From contig NZ_CP043761.1 of NCBI RefSeq assembly GCF_008386395.1, forward strand, positions 4,340,001-4,404,000: a stretch of DNA of 64,000 bases, given 5' to 3'. Source of the DNA: Paenibacillus sp. 37 (GTDB lineage Bacteria; Bacillota; Bacilli; Paenibacillales; Paenibacillaceae). Shown here piece by piece: positions 33,935 to 44,475 of this stretch; within the stretch, counting starts at the first letter, position 1, and each line of letters opens with the position of its first letter. Under the pieces are notes generated by a model, which saw only the letters and a program-made list of their open reading frames with translations, was not told where the DNA came from and ran no database searches. The translations under genes and the position numbers were made by a program.

Positions 33935-35446
33935 TTATGCTGTAGCCGTCGCTTTTTCATGTTCTACAGTAACAGGTTCAACAGCCGGTTTCGTTTTACG
34001 AATAAAGAACGCCATAATTAAAGCAACCAAAGTCATTCCGGTAGCCACGATGAATGCATAGTTAACACCATAAATCGTTGCATCTGCTGTAGCAGCTATC
34101 ATCGCTGTCTTATTATTAGGATCAACCTGACCCGCAGCCACTGCATCCGCCAGATGTGTTTTGAGCTTGCTGCTCATGATGGTAACGAGAATGGCTGTAC
34201 CAATCGCTCCGGCAACAGTACGCAAAGTGTTGGACATCGCTGTACCATGTGCGTTCAGACGTTGAGGCAGTTGATTCAGACCTGCTGTCTGGATTGGCAT
34301 CATCAGCATCGACATACCGAACATACGAGCCGTGTAGATAAACATCATGTAGCCGTAGGTAGTATCGATTGCCAGACGACTCAGTCCAAACGTTGTAATC
34401 GCCGTAATGGCAAGACCTGCAACCGAAAGCCAGCGTGCGCCCACTTTATCAAATATGCGACCTGTAATTGGAGACATAATCCCCATCAATATCGCACCGG
34501 GCATCATCAGAAGTCCTGATTCAATCGGTGAGAATCCACGAATGTTTTGCAGGAAAATAGGGAGCAGGATCATACCTGCAAACATCGCCATTGTCACGAG
34601 CATGTTGATAATCGTTGTTAAAGTATACATGTTGTATTTAAAAATACGGAACTCAAGGAGCGGATGATCTGTTGTCAGTTGACGAATAACGAACAGAATC
34701 AGGGATATCGCACCTACGACGAGACATCCAATGACAATTGCACTGCCCCATCCATCGGTACCCGCATCACTGAATCCGTAGAGCAAACTACCAAAACCTA
34801 GTGTAGATAAAATAACGCCTGGATAATCCAGTTTAGGTCTGGATTGACGTGTTACGTTTTTGACAAAAGCAATACCAATTGCTGTTGCAATAATAGAGAA
34901 TGGCAAGATGATGTAGAACAACAATCTCCAGGAATAATGTTCAACCACATAACCTGAAAGTGTAGGCCCAATCGCAGGGGCCAGAATCATCGCGATCCCC
35001 ATGGTTCCCATGGCCTGACCGCGTTTCTCAATCGGGAAGATGGTCAGGAATACAACGGTCATCAGAGGCATCAGGATACCTGCACCTGCCGCTTGAATGA
35101 CACGACCTACCATCAGAATGGTGAAGGTTGGACTAAGACCACAGACTAATGTACCTATGGTAAATAGAGTCATGGCTGTAATGAAAATTTGACGTGTTGA
35201 AAACTTGGCAATCAGATATGCCGTAACCGGAATCAGAACACCGTTGACAAGCATATAACCCGTGGTTAACCATTGGGCTTTGTTTGCATTGATCGCGAGG
35301 TCTTCCATGATTTTAGGAAGAGCTACGTTCATCAGGGTTTGGTTCAGGAATGCCACAAAGGCACCAATTAACAATGCCGCTACAATCGGGCCTTTCTTGA
35401 TGTTGTCCATCGCGGAGGATGGAGCTGCAGCAGTAGTCGTACTCAT
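33935..35446 (-). CDS. DHA2-family (EmrB/QacA) drug efflux MFS transporter
   Basis: A 503-residue proton-driven exporter with 14 predicted helices. Motif A-like GRVIQAAGAGILMP and the helix 5 motif PAIGPTLSGYVVEHYSWRLLF (motif C) are clear. The helix 1 end FLNQTLMNVALPKI is typical of the EmrB/QacA group. It overlaps the upstream MarR gene by 4 bp (ATGA), so MarR control of the pair is very likely. Substrates are probably lipophilic toxic compounds; the exact range cannot be predicted. Confidence 0.93.
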   Translation of the reverse strand: MSTTTAAAPSSAMDNIKKGPIVAALLIGAFVAFLNQTLMNVALPKIMEDLAINANKAQWLTTGYMLVNGVLIPVTAYLIAKFSTRQIFITAMTLFTIGTLVCGLSPTFTILMVGRVIQAAGAGILMPLMTVVFLTIFPIEKRGQAMGTMGIAMILAPAIGPTLSGYVVEHYSWRLLFYIILPFSIIATAIGIAFVKNVTRQSRPKLDYPGVILSTLGFGSLLYGFSDAGTDGWGSAIVIGCLVVGAISLILFVIRQLTTDHPLLEFRIFKYNMYTLTTIINMLVTMAMFAGMILLPIFLQNIRGFSPIESGLLMMPGAILMGIMSPITGRIFDKVGARWLSVAGLAITAITTFGLSRLAIDTTYGYMMFIYTARMFGMSMLMMPIQTAGLNQLPQRLNAHGTAMSNTLRTVAGAIGTAILVTIMSSKLKTHLADAVAAGQVDPNNKTAMIAATADATIYGVNYAFIVATGMTLVALIMAFFIRKTKPAVEPVTVEHEKATATA

Positions 35447-35889
35447 ATGTTGTTCATCTCTCTTCCTTCTAACTTTTCAATCATTTGACTATGAATTCTA
35501 AGTAGGTGCTCTAGGTCTTCCTTCGATATGTCCAGAATGGGTGACACTCTTTCCATCCACAAATGGTGCGTTTCCTGTTGGGCCTGTTCCCCTTTATCCG
35601 TAATCTGAAGTTTAACGGATCGGCGGTCAGCATCCGAACGTGTCCGAACGATATACTCGCCTTTGACGAGCCGCTCCACAACAGCGCTCATGGAACTGCT
35701 GCCCATATGACATAGCTCAGCCACTTCGTTGATGCCAATGGAAGGACGCTCCCTCAGGATGGATAACACCATAAACTGAATCGAAGTTAGCTCGATCTCC
35801 TTGTTTTCATTCCAAAATGCTCGAAAGAGCATTTGATTCACCTGCCGGAACGAATTAATAATATAGAATACTTCATACGTATCAGTCAT
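35443..35889 (-). CDS. MarR-family regulator of the DHA2 pump
   Basis: A 148-residue winged-helix regulator: recognition region GINEVAELCHMGSSSMSAVVERLVKGEYIVR and wing RTRSDADRRSVKLQITDKG. It has one Cys (C61 region, ELCHMG), a possible redox or ligand switch. It is co-transcribed with and overlaps the efflux gene. A near-perfect 20-bp palindrome just upstream is the probable autoregulatory operator. Confidence 0.92.
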   Translation of the reverse strand: MTDTYEVFYIINSFRQVNQMLFRAFWNENKEIELTSIQFMVLSILRERPSIGINEVAELCHMGSSSMSAVVERLVKGEYIVRTRSDADRRSVKLQITDKGEQAQQETHHLWMERVSPILDISKEDLEHLLRIHSQMIEKLEGREMNNI

Positions 35890-35917
35890 TGATTCACCCT
35901 TTTACTTTTGGAATATA

Positions 35918-35937
35918 ATATTTCGTACACGAAATAT
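35918..35937 (-). promoter_or_regulatory. Palindromic operator of the MarR/DHA2 operon
   Basis: ATATTTCGTACACGAAATAT has perfect 8-bp arms around four bases, directly beside a TATATT hexamer (35911-35916) on the minus strand and 29 bp from the MarR start. Placement fits repressor blocking of RNA polymerase. Confidence 0.72.
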
Positions 35938-36096
35938 CAGGGGAACAATTATTTATTATAACAAAAATATTTACATAGTCAACTCTTTACATATGAATTC
36001 ACAAAAATAATATTAGGTCATACTAACTGTGTTACATCTCATGCTTTTACTCAACTAACCTGGACACAGTGTGTAGCATATGTAATTTGTAAATAA

Positions 36097-36146
36097 AATA
36101 ACCATAGGGCTCCTGCATGAAACGAGCAGGCACTCCTATGGTTATT
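36097..36146 (-). terminator. Terminator of the second MarR gene
   Basis: A 12-bp outer stem AATAACCATAGG / CCTATGGTTATT with inner CCTGC/GCAGG, then TTTTATTT on the minus strand. Confidence 0.82.
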
Positions 36147-36165
36147 CAGAAGAATCAGCATGGTA

Positions 36166-36606
36166 TTATACCGAAGTAGATAAGGCAGGCTCTTTGGCTT
36201 TGGGTGTTGTCATTTTGCCTAACAGATATACCAGCAATTGTTGATTGTGCATCGAAATGTTACTGAGAACAGAGTTCATGAATTCATTACGGATGGTGAT
36301 TCCCCGCTCTGTCTCCATTCTTCCTTTCTCTGACAGAGATACCCACACAATGCGTCGATCCTGATTATCCCGATTCCTGCGAATCAGATCATTCTTCTCC
36401 ATCCGATCGAGCAGCATGGTTACAGCAGCTGGTGTAGTCGACAGATAAGGAATCAGATCCGAAGGTTTCATCTTCTGATGATCTTCGAGTACCTCCAGAA
36501 CAGCCAGCTGAGCCTCCGTTAATGAGGGTGCCAGCTCCTGATCCATATGCAATTTATAATCTTTGGTCAACCTGGACCAGCACTTGGCAAAATCGGAATT
36601 ATACAT
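36166..36606 (-). CDS. MarR-family regulator, target unknown
   Basis: A 146-residue winged-helix protein with recognition region MKPSDLIPYLSTTPAAVTMLLDRMEKNDLI and wing RRNRDNQDRRIVWVSLSEKG. The ATG at 36606 (MYNSDF) has AGAGGAG nine bases upstream; a longer in-frame version from 36639 would put the start before that site. It is monocistronic between terminators, with no linked transporter, so its target cannot be deduced. Confidence 0.88.
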   Translation of the reverse strand: MYNSDFAKCWSRLTKDYKLHMDQELAPSLTEAQLAVLEVLEDHQKMKPSDLIPYLSTTPAAVTMLLDRMEKNDLIRRNRDNQDRRIVWVSLSEKGRMETERGITIRNEFMNSVLSNISMHNQQLLVYLLGKMTTPKAKEPALSTSV

Positions 36607-36771
36607 CTTCCATCGCTCCTCTCTGCAACCGGTTATCACTTCACCTGCTTAAGTTTTCGCGCTCCAAAGCCGCATTCCTGCTGCCTTTTTTCAATTTCCT
36701 AGCGATCGACCGTAATCGACGAAGGTTGTTAAACTTCGCACGAATGCCCTCTTCTAATCCGCCTTTGAACA

Positions 36772-36822
36772 ACAAAAAAAGACTCCTCGCATGACAGGAT
36801 TAGCTGTTCTGCGAAAAGTCTC
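36772..36822 (-). terminator. Terminator of the parE-parC operon
   Basis: Arms 36780-36791 and 36810-36821 (AGACT..CGCA / TGCG..AGTCT), followed on the minus strand by TTTTTTTGTT. Confidence 0.8.
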
Positions 36823-36834
36823 GTTTGTTTGTTT

Positions 36835-39297
36835 TTATGAAGATGATGCTGGTTGATTCTCATTGAAGTCCCTTAGAAGTTCAACGATCTCGTCCTGTTT
36901 GTCCACATGAACGATCAGCTTGCCAATATGTTTGCGCTCTGTAATCGGAACACCTTCCGAAGAGATCGGGAAGACTTGGCCTTCTTTGGTCATTACAGTG
37001 ATCTTACGTTGCTCTTTGCAATAAAACGCTCCAGCAATACGGCTACCATTCGGTTTCACACGTTTGCCTTCTTTGAACTCAAATGTGGCAAGCCCTTTGC
37101 CTCCACGGCTCTGTATAGCGTAATCCAGAAGTAACGATCGTTTACCATATCCCAGATCGGACAACACGGCAACTTCACCTTCATCTCCTTCTACCCATAG
37201 AGCCGATACAACTTCATCTGTATCTCTTAACTGAATACCACGAACACCACCTGATACGCGTCCCATTGGATTGACTTCATCCTCTCGGAAACGAATTGCC
37301 ATGGCTTCTTTTGTAATCAGCATAATATCTTGACCACCTGTACTTAGATGTACGGATAACACTTCATCGTCCTTGCCCACTTTACAAGCCGCAACTGCAC
37401 CGGACCGTTTGGTAACGTAATCCTTCAGTTCCGTTCGTTTCACCTGTCCTCTTCGTGTGACAAAGACGAGACTCTGATTCGGTTCTTCGAAGGATTTCAC
37501 AGCAAGCACACTTGCAATACGGTCATCTTTCGCAAGTGGAATCACGTTCACAATGGCTGTGCCCGGATCTTTCCACTTGAATTCAGGTACCTGGTGAACA
37601 GGTAACAGGAAGTACTGACCTTTCCTCGTAAAGACAAGCAAGTTCTCAAGCGTATTTACTTCCAGAACCTGAGCGATATAATCGCCATCTTTTACTCCAC
37701 TTCCGCTCCGTTCACCACCAGAACGTGTAAAGGACTGCATGCCTGTACGTTTCACATATCCCTCTTTGGATAACGTAACAAATACATCTTCCGCATTCAC
37801 AAGTACTTCGAGATTAACCTTAAGTTCTTCCACTTCACCCTGGATCGCAGAACGACGGTCTATGCCGTATTTCTCACGAATCTCCATCAATTCCTTGCGG
37901 ATGACGCCGATTAGCTTGCGGTCACTATCCAGAATGGATTGTAATTGTGCAATCTTTTTCATCAGTTCACCGAGTTCCTTCTCCAGAGAATTGATCTCCA
38001 GATTCGTCAAACGGTACAATTGCAACGTAAGGATGGAATCTGCTTGGCGTTCCGTGAATCCAAACATCCACATCAGGTTGTTTTGGGCATCTTGACGGTT
38101 CTTCGACGCTTTGATGGCCGCAATGACCTCATCAAGGATGTTAAGTGCTTTTACCAAGCCCTCGAGCACATGCGCACGGTCCTGCGCCTTCTCCAGCTCA
38201 AACCGGGTACGGAAGGTTACAACCTCCCGCTGATGGGCAATGTAAGCCTCGAGGATCGATTTCAATCCTAATTGGTGAGGTGCTTTATTCACAATCGCCA
38301 CCATATTGAAATTATAGGTGACCTGCAGGTCGGTTTTCTTCAGCAAATAAGCCAAAATACCTTGTGCGTCAGCTTCTTTTTTCAACTCAACCACGATTCG
38401 CAGACCTTCACGTCCGCTCTCATCACGCACTTCAGCAATACCTTCAACCTTCTTCTCAAGTCGGATGTTCTCCATCGCTGTAACCAGACGAGATTTCACG
38501 ACCTGATAAGGAATTTCGGTAATGACGATCTGCTGTTTGCCACCGCGCATGTTTTCAATCTCGGTTTTGGACCGGATATAGATCCGTCCCTTACCTGTGC
38601 GATAGGCATCCAGAATGCCGTCACCGCCCATAATCAATCCGCCTGTTGGAAAGTCAGGACCCTTCATAAACATCATGATTTCGTCCAGCTCAATCGACGG
38701 TTTCTCCATCACAGCGATCGAGGCATCAATGACTTCACGCAAATTGTGTGTAGGAATCTCCGTTGCAAATCCGGAGGAAATACCGCTGACACCATTAACC
38801 AGCAAGTTCGGATAACGGGATGGCAATACAACCGGTTCTTTGGCCGTATTATCAAAATTATCCTTAAACAGAACCGTCCGTTTCTCGATATCGCGAAGCA
38901 TCTCCATCGCGATGGGCGACAAACGGGCCTCCGTATACCGCATCGCCGCTGCCGGGTCATCATCCTGTGATCCCCAGTTACCATGACCGTCCACGAGCAC
39001 ATGGCCCATTTTCCATGGCTGAGCCATCCGCACCATGCCCTCATAGATGGATGAGTCACCATGTGGATGATAATTACCCATTACGTCCCCAACGGTTTTG
39101 GCAGACTTGCGGTAAGTCTTGTCAGGCGTATTACCTGAATCGTACATGGCGTATAGAATACGCCGTTGTACTGGCTTCAACCCATCCCGGACATCCGGAA
39201 TGGCTCGATCCTGAATAATATATTTGGAGTAGCGACCGAAACGGTCCCCAACGACCTCTTCGAGAAAGGCCGGCATAAATTGTTCTGATGGACTCAT
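36835..39297 (-). CDS. parC: DNA topoisomerase IV subunit A
   Basis: An 820-residue DNA cleavage/religation subunit that decatenates chromosomes. Catalytic tyrosine is Y121 in RYTEARLS. The quinolone region [10 protein letters not shown] has Ser at 82 and 83 and Glu at 86, the usual sensitive-type residues. The C-terminal half has the six-bladed beta-pinwheel repeats; segment [20 protein letters not shown] is ParC-like. The ATG at 39297 is preferred, with AGAAGG eight bases upstream; a GTG three codons earlier is also possible. It follows parE by 12 bp. Confidence 0.95.
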   Translation of the reverse strand: MSPSEQFMPAFLEEVVGDRFGRYSKYIIQDRAIPDVRDGLKPVQRRILYAMYDSGNTPDKTYRKSAKTVGDVMGNYHPHGDSSIYEGMVRMAQPWKMGHVLVDGHGNWGSQDDDPAAAMRYTEARLSPIAMEMLRDIEKRTVLFKDNFDNTAKEPVVLPSRYPNLLVNGVSGISSGFATEIPTHNLREVIDASIAVMEKPSIELDEIMMFMKGPDFPTGGLIMGGDGILDAYRTGKGRIYIRSKTEIENMRGGKQQIVITEIPYQVVKSRLVTAMENIRLEKKVEGIAEVRDESGREGLRIVVELKKEADAQGILAYLLKKTDLQVTYNFNMVAIVNKAPHQLGLKSILEAYIAHQREVVTFRTRFELEKAQDRAHVLEGLVKALNILDEVIAAIKASKNRQDAQNNLMWMFGFTERQADSILTLQLYRLTNLEINSLEKELGELMKKIAQLQSILDSDRKLIGVIRKELMEIREKYGIDRRSAIQGEVEELKVNLEVLVNAEDVFVTLSKEGYVKRTGMQSFTRSGGERSGSGVKDGDYIAQVLEVNTLENLLVFTRKGQYFLLPVHQVPEFKWKDPGTAIVNVIPLAKDDRIASVLAVKSFEEPNQSLVFVTRRGQVKRTELKDYVTKRSGAVAACKVGKDDEVLSVHLSTGGQDIMLITKEAMAIRFREDEVNPMGRVSGGVRGIQLRDTDEVVSALWVEGDEGEVAVLSDLGYGKRSLLLDYAIQSRGGKGLATFEFKEGKRVKPNGSRIAGAFYCKEQRKITVMTKEGQVFPISSEGVPITERKHIGKLIVHVDKQDEIVELLRDFNENQPASSS

Positions 39298-39309
39298 TCC
39301 AAGCACCTT

Positions 39310-41289
39310 CTATTCTTCGTACTCTGTAAAGTCGACGTTCTCTACAATCCAGCGTTTCCGCGGATCAACCTTATCACCCATGAGCGTAGATACACGACGT
39401 TCTGCTTTTGCTGCATCAACAATCTGTACCTTCAGCATCGCACGAGTTTCCGGATTCATTGTTGTCTCCCACAGTTGATCCGGATTCATCTCACCAAGAC
39501 CTTTATAACGTTGAAGCTCAACATTATTACCGAATTCCTTCATATAATTCGCCAGTTCTTCATCCGTCCATGCATATCGAACACTCGCAAGCTTACCAGA
39601 CTTACGAGTAAGTTTGTACAATGGCGGCTGAGCAATATATATTTTGCCTGCATCAATTAAAGGCTTCATATAACGATAAAAGAAGGTCAACAGCAGCACC
39701 TGAATATGTGCGCCGTCCGTATCCGCATCGGTCATAATGATAATTTTGGAATAATTGCTGTCTTCAACTGCAAATTCGGTTCCTATGCCCGCCCCGATCG
39801 CCGCTGTAATGGCACGGTATTCTTCATTTTTTAGAATGTCGGCCAGCTTTGATTTTTCCGGATTGAGCGGTTTTCCCTTGAGCGGCAGAATAGCCTGAAT
39901 CTTCGAGTCACGTCCCTGTTTGGCAGAACCACCTGCGGAATCACCTTCAACAATAAACAACTCATTTCGGGTAAAATCCTTTGATTGCGCCGGCGTTAGT
40001 TTGCCGTTCAGGTTGGAACTCTCACTGCGTTTCTTGCCTGTACGCATATCATCACGTGCTTTGCGTGCTGCTTCTCTGGCTCTGGAGGCTTGAACCGCTT
40101 TGCGAATTAACGTTTGAGCTACCTGCGGGTTTTCTTCCAGAAACCTTTGAATATTTTCGGAAACGACCGAATCCACAGCACTTCGAGCGGAAGCGCTGCC
40201 GAGCTGATCCTTCGTCTGACCTACGAACTCAACATCTGACATTTTGACACTGATGACGGCCATCATACCTTCACGCAGGTCATTACCTTCGAGGTTTTTG
40301 TCTTTTTCCTTAATCATGCTGGTACGCCGTGCGTAATCATTCATTACACGGGTATATGCAGCCCTGAATCCGGTCTCATGAGTACCGCCGCCCCGAGTAG
40401 GGATCGAGTTCACGAATGAAGCCAGTGTTTCCGTATAACCCGCGTTATACTGGATTGCCACTTCGACTTCAATGTCATCCTTCTCCGCATAGAAGTGAAT
40501 AACATCATGCAGCACATCTTTATTTTCGTTAAGAAAAGCAACAAACTGGCTTGCTCCGCCTTCATACATGTATTCATCCTGATTGCCCGAACGTTCGTCC
40601 TTGAGCACAATTCTCAGACCCGAATTCAGAAAAGCAATCTCCTGAAGACGTTCTGCCAATGTATCATAATTAAATTGAATACCGCTCTGGAACACCCGAA
40701 TATCCGGTTTAAATGTAACTTTTGTACCTGTCCGATTGGTATTGCCCAACACTTCGAGACCGGAGACCGGTTCACCGACATGTTCAATCCCTTTTTTGTC
40801 CTTCCAATACTCGAATCGCTGACGATGAATCTTGCCATCACGGAAAATCTCGACTTCAAGCCACTCGGACAATGCGTTTGTAACTGACGCACCTACACCG
40901 TGCAAACCGCCTGATTTTTTGTATCCTGATCCACCGAACTTTCCGCCTGCGTGCAAAATCGTAAACACGACCTGGGGAGTAGGAATCCCTGTTTTATGTA
41001 TACCTGTCGGAATTCCCCTTCCGTTATCCTGAACCGTAATAGAACCGTCCTTATGCAGCGTGATATCGATTTTGGAGCAGAATTTGGCGAGATGTTCGTC
41101 GACAGCGTTGTCGACAATTTCCCATACCAAATGATGTAAACCTGAAGTGCTGGTGCTGCCGATGTACATCCCCGGCCGTTTCCGTACCGCCACCAACCCT
41201 TCAAGTACTTGAATGTCGTCCGCGTCGTAGCCTGAAGACCCCTGTCCTCCGCCTGTCGAACCTGCCGACATATCGATTTGCTCGACCAT
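39310..41289 (-). CDS. parE: DNA topoisomerase IV subunit B
   Basis: A 659-residue ATPase subunit pairing with ParC. GHKL ATP site residues lie in EIVDNAVDE, DNGRGIPTG and GGLHGVGASVTNAL; the Toprim domain carries LFIVEGDSAGGSAKQGRD and the DTDGAH Mg-binding motif. The sequence is of ParE rather than GyrB type, judged by the short KIIIMTDADTDGAHIQVLLL context and the partner ParC. GAAGGGGGAG precedes the ATG. Confidence 0.95.
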   Translation of the reverse strand: MVEQIDMSAGSTGGGQGSSGYDADDIQVLEGLVAVRKRPGMYIGSTSTSGLHHLVWEIVDNAVDEHLAKFCSKIDITLHKDGSITVQDNGRGIPTGIHKTGIPTPQVVFTILHAGGKFGGSGYKKSGGLHGVGASVTNALSEWLEVEIFRDGKIHRQRFEYWKDKKGIEHVGEPVSGLEVLGNTNRTGTKVTFKPDIRVFQSGIQFNYDTLAERLQEIAFLNSGLRIVLKDERSGNQDEYMYEGGASQFVAFLNENKDVLHDVIHFYAEKDDIEVEVAIQYNAGYTETLASFVNSIPTRGGGTHETGFRAAYTRVMNDYARRTSMIKEKDKNLEGNDLREGMMAVISVKMSDVEFVGQTKDQLGSASARSAVDSVVSENIQRFLEENPQVAQTLIRKAVQASRAREAARKARDDMRTGKKRSESSNLNGKLTPAQSKDFTRNELFIVEGDSAGGSAKQGRDSKIQAILPLKGKPLNPEKSKLADILKNEEYRAITAAIGAGIGTEFAVEDSNYSKIIIMTDADTDGAHIQVLLLTFFYRYMKPLIDAGKIYIAQPPLYKLTRKSGKLASVRYAWTDEELANYMKEFGNNVELQRYKGLGEMNPDQLWETTMNPETRAMLKVQIVDAAKAERRVSTLMGDKVDPRKRWIVENVDFTEYEE

Positions 41290-41365
41290 TCATGCTCCCC
41301 CTTCTTAACTTGCAACTAAAAAAATGCCTAAAATGCAAACAGATGTTTTCTTATCCTTGTCCATT

Positions 41366-42355
41366 TTAATTCAAGATATCCCGTTTCGTAAAGACAAGGA
41401 ATGACACAATGAGTGAAGCAATGCCCCAAACACTAAGCACAATAAGGGAAAAACCTAAATTCATACCCTCGATTGGAGGTAACCCGCCAGACAAATAATT
41501 CGGAAGTTCGAGGTTAACCATGAACAGATACTTCGCTGTCTGCCAAGATGCTGCCATACTGGTCAAGATTGTTCCTGCAATCAGCGCGGCCATCATGATA
41601 ACGATACTTGCAGCAGTACTGCGCACAAGCACGGATACCATAAATGCAAGCATAGCCACAATTACACTCACAAACCAGATCAGTCCTGCCTGCATAAGCA
41701 TATACAACCACTGGTCTACAGCATGCACTGCCGACATATCGACATCTGTTCCCACAACTTTGAATCCTGTGAAGATTGGCATGTTAAAGCCTTTATAACC
41801 AAAAACCGCACCCGATATGACATAACATATAATGTAGGCGGATACCACGATGATCGAAACAAACATAATCAGCGTAATTAATTTACTCAAAAGCACTTTC
41901 CAGCGTCTAACCGGACGCGTTAAAAGCATTTTAATCGTCCCTGTCGTACGTTCACCAGAAACAAGATCTGAAGCAATAGCCATGATTAACAGTGGAATAA
42001 ACAATCCAACCGCGTTGTTCATGAACTCCCGCGTAAAGGTAACACCACCCGGTTCTTTGGGATTGATGTCATTCTCAAGATAATACTGCATCTGCTGGAT
42101 ATATACTGTTCTATATTTTTTGTACTCTTCAGGTACCCGATCGCTACCGAGCGAATTTTGGTTGTCTGTGATGGCCTGTTGCAGTTCAAGACGCCAATCG
42201 CCGCCAAACTTGTCGCGATTATTCTCCGCAGATTTCATCTGGGCATACGTAAACATCGGTACGAGGACCGCAAGTACAATAAATATAATATAAAGCCGTT
42301 TTTTCTTCACCATCTTAATCGTTTCATTGCGGATCAGCGGCATGATATTACTCAA
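41366..42355 (-). CDS. ABC-2 type transporter permease
   Basis: A 329-residue membrane protein with about six helices: one after a short basic N-terminus (RLYIIFIVLAVLVPMFTYA), a roughly 80-residue external loop, then five in the C-terminal two thirds. SGERTTGTIKMLLTRPVRRW is the conserved coupling segment of the NatB/YhaP-type family. The start is unclear. TTG at 42355 has AGAAGG eight bases upstream and is preferred; GTG at 42364 sits on that site and ATG at 42343 is too far. It overlaps the ATPase gene by 8 bp. Confidence 0.88.
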   Translation of the reverse strand: MSNIMPLIRNETIKMVKKKRLYIIFIVLAVLVPMFTYAQMKSAENNRDKFGGDWRLELQQAITDNQNSLGSDRVPEEYKKYRTVYIQQMQYYLENDINPKEPGGVTFTREFMNNAVGLFIPLLIMAIASDLVSGERTTGTIKMLLTRPVRRWKVLLSKLITLIMFVSIIVVSAYIICYVISGAVFGYKGFNMPIFTGFKVVGTDVDMSAVHAVDQWLYMLMQAGLIWFVSVIVAMLAFMVSVLVRSTAASIVIMMAALIAGTILTSMAASWQTAKYLFMVNLELPNYLSGGLPPIEGMNLGFSLIVLSVWGIASLIVSFLVFTKRDILN

Positions 42356-43313
42356 TGGATTCACCTTCTGTCATTTTTAAGAATAGTTGTTCAAGCGTAG
42401 GCTGGATCCGCTGTACCCCTTCAACCTGAATACCTGCTTGAACCATCTGCTGCACCAGATCAGGAATTCGATCTTCATGCATCTCGGCAACCACAGCGTT
42501 CGGACCAAGGCCCGCAACAATGGTATCATCCATCACATCCGCAGGTCGACCTACCAAAGCAATTCCTGCATCCTGTAACATCTTTTTGCCTTGCTCCAGT
42601 GGTGAAACATGCCATATGGCCAACTTGGAATGATCTTCAATCAGTTCGCTTACACCTCCAACGGCAAGCACACGCCCAGCACTGATAATGGCTACTCTGT
42701 CACAGAGAAGCTGAATCTCACTTAACAAGTGACTGCTGACAAATACAGCCATACCTTCGCTGGCAAGTTGCTTAATAAAGACACGAAGTTCCTTAATGCC
42801 TTTTGGATCAAGACCATTTGTCGGTTCATCCAGAATGAGCAGACGCGGTCGCCCAAGCAGTGCTTGTGCAATACCAAGCCGTTGACGCATACCCAATGAG
42901 TAAGTTCTGACTTTATCGTGAATCCGCTGATCCAGACGCACAATATCCACAACTTCCTGAATTCGTTCATTGTCCACACCTGGTTGCATGCGGGCAAAAT
43001 GCTCCAGGTTCTCCCACCCTGTCAGATATGTATATACCTCCGGATTTTCAACAATGGAGCCTACATACTTCAAAGCACGCTCAGGGTCTCGATTCACATC
43101 ATAACCACAGACTTTAATTTTTCCTTCTGTCGGTTTGATCAGATCGACCAGCATCCGTATCGTAGTTGTTTTTCCGGCACCGTTGGGACCGAGAAATCCG
43201 AAGATTTCACCAGGTTTTACGTCAAATGTAACGTCTTTAATAATCCACTTGCGTCCGATCCGCTTTTTCAGATTCTGTACCGATAGGACGGAATCATACT
43301 GCTGCTCTGCCAT
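42348..43313 (-). CDS. ABC transporter ATPase (DrrA/NatA-like)
   Basis: A 321-residue ATPase: Walker A GPNGAGKTTT (about 40-49), signature YSLGMRQRLGIAQAL, Walker B LLILDEPTNGLD, and H-loop SSHLL, with a C-terminal domain of about 90 residues typical of DrrA-type exporters. It works with the ABC-2 permease encoded downstream. The ATG immediately follows the GDSL gene stop (TAAATG), so three genes form one operon. Substrate unknown. Confidence 0.93.
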   Translation of the reverse strand: MAEQQYDSVLSVQNLKKRIGRKWIIKDVTFDVKPGEIFGFLGPNGAGKTTTIRMLVDLIKPTEGKIKVCGYDVNRDPERALKYVGSIVENPEVYTYLTGWENLEHFARMQPGVDNERIQEVVDIVRLDQRIHDKVRTYSLGMRQRLGIAQALLGRPRLLILDEPTNGLDPKGIKELRVFIKQLASEGMAVFVSSHLLSEIQLLCDRVAIISAGRVLAVGGVSELIEDHSKLAIWHVSPLEQGKKMLQDAGIALVGRPADVMDDTIVAGLGPNAVVAEMHEDRIPDLVQQMVQAGIQVEGVQRIQPTLEQLFLKMTEGESIE

Positions 43314-44186
43314 TTAATTTCCGCTCCCTTCTGCCGGTGTATCTGTCTGGAATTCCTGTGCAATCCGAACTGCAATTTGCTCATAACCTTGTCCGTTGGG
43401 ATGGAAATGATCTGACGAGAGATACTCCCCCAGATGATTTTCAAACAAATCAAATGTAGGGACCAGTGTCATCTTGTCCTCGTTGTTCAAAATAGCCAGT
43501 GCAGCGTCGTTCCATGCAGCAACCACTGCATTACCCGGCTTCTCCAGTTCCTTCACATCGCCAAATGGATTGTACAACCCTATGTACGCAATCTGTGCAT
43601 CGGGATTGATTTCTTTTACTTTCTTCAATATCTCTTGAAGGCGTTTGGACGTTTCCGGTAAAGCCGCTGCCAGCTGCTCTGCTGTTGGCGGATCTTCCCC
43701 CTGTAGAACTTGCCCTCCCTGGAACAGATCATTCGCGCCAATCGAGAGCAAAATAAAATTGGACTGCTGTAGGACATAACGTACGCCTTGCTCATCGAGT
43801 TTTTCCAATAAAGCATCCGTTCTCAAACCGTTCACACCCAGATTGTTAAGAACCTGAACGTCATATCCTTTATCTTTAAGCAGGTTCCCTGCACGTCTCA
43901 CAAAACCGAGTCCCTCATCATCCCCCGTACCTCTTGCCAGGGAATCGCCAATGACGGCCATCCGAATCTTGCCATTTTCCACTACAGCGGGTTCTCCTTC
44001 CTTATCCTTGGATGGAGCAGTTGCCTCCTGGCCTGTAGTTAACGCTGAATCTCCCTCAGGGAAAATCACGTCTTTTATAGCGTATCCAAATCCAAATAAC
44101 AACAACAAGGTTGCCAAGATGGATACTGTACTGACGGTTCTCCAGATCCATGGTGCTGAATCAAGGCTTTTTTTCTTTTTCATCAT
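43314..44186 (-). CDS. Membrane-anchored SGNH/GDSL hydrolase
   Basis: A 290-residue extracytoplasmic esterase/lipase-like protein. An N-terminal anchor helix (about 17-38) is followed by a linker; block I is VIGDSLARGTG (Ser nucleophile), block III contains SIGANDLF, and block V is DHFHPNGQG with the catalytic Asp and His. Blocks are in the right order and spacing, so it is likely active. ATG at 44186 follows GCGGAG; the next codon is also ATG. It heads the operon with an ABC-2 transporter, perhaps acting on the exported compound or on cell-wall ester groups. Confidence 0.9.
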   Translation of the reverse strand: MMKKKKSLDSAPWIWRTVSTVSILATLLLLFGFGYAIKDVIFPEGDSALTTGQEATAPSKDKEGEPAVVENGKIRMAVIGDSLARGTGDDEGLGFVRRAGNLLKDKGYDVQVLNNLGVNGLRTDALLEKLDEQGVRYVLQQSNFILLSIGANDLFQGGQVLQGEDPPTAEQLAAALPETSKRLQEILKKVKEINPDAQIAYIGLYNPFGDVKELEKPGNAVVAAWNDAALAILNNEDKMTLVPTFDLFENHLGEYLSSDHFHPNGQGYEQIAVRIAQEFQTDTPAEGSGN

Positions 44187-44247
44187 CACATCTCCGCTCA
44201 TGTACACCAATCCGGGTGCTTAATAATTTATAATGACTTTACATTAA

Positions 44248-44291
44248 GGCGTGTCTAAAAATCCGCTTCCTTCGGAGTTTTCAGACACGCC
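44248..44291. repeat. GC-rich palindromic hairpin element
   Basis: Perfect 9-bp arms GGCGTGTCT / AGACACGCC (44248-44256 and 44283-44291) around an inner TCCG/CGGA hairpin. It lies in the gap before the GDSL operon without a T run, so it looks like a mobile-type intergenic palindrome or attenuator. No second copy was noticed in the window. Confidence 0.5.
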
Positions 44292-44388
44292 CTGATGATG
44301 CTATTCCTAAATAACATAAATGTTCTGTCGTTAATTTGCAAATTTTGCCGTACATTCGCAGAATTCATTTTCTATATGTCATTTAACG

Positions 44389-44437
44389 GAAAAAAGGTTA
44401 TGCCATACACAGATTTCAACTGTGCTGGCATAACCTT
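44389..44437 (-). terminator. Terminator of the CAP-domain gene
   Basis: A perfect 12-bp stem AAGGTTATGCCA / TGGCATAACCTT with inner CACAG/CTGTG, followed by a T6 run on the minus strand. Confidence 0.9.
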
Positions 44438-44475
44438 GTGGAAAAGAAAGTTCATACTTTCTTCATTATAATTGC

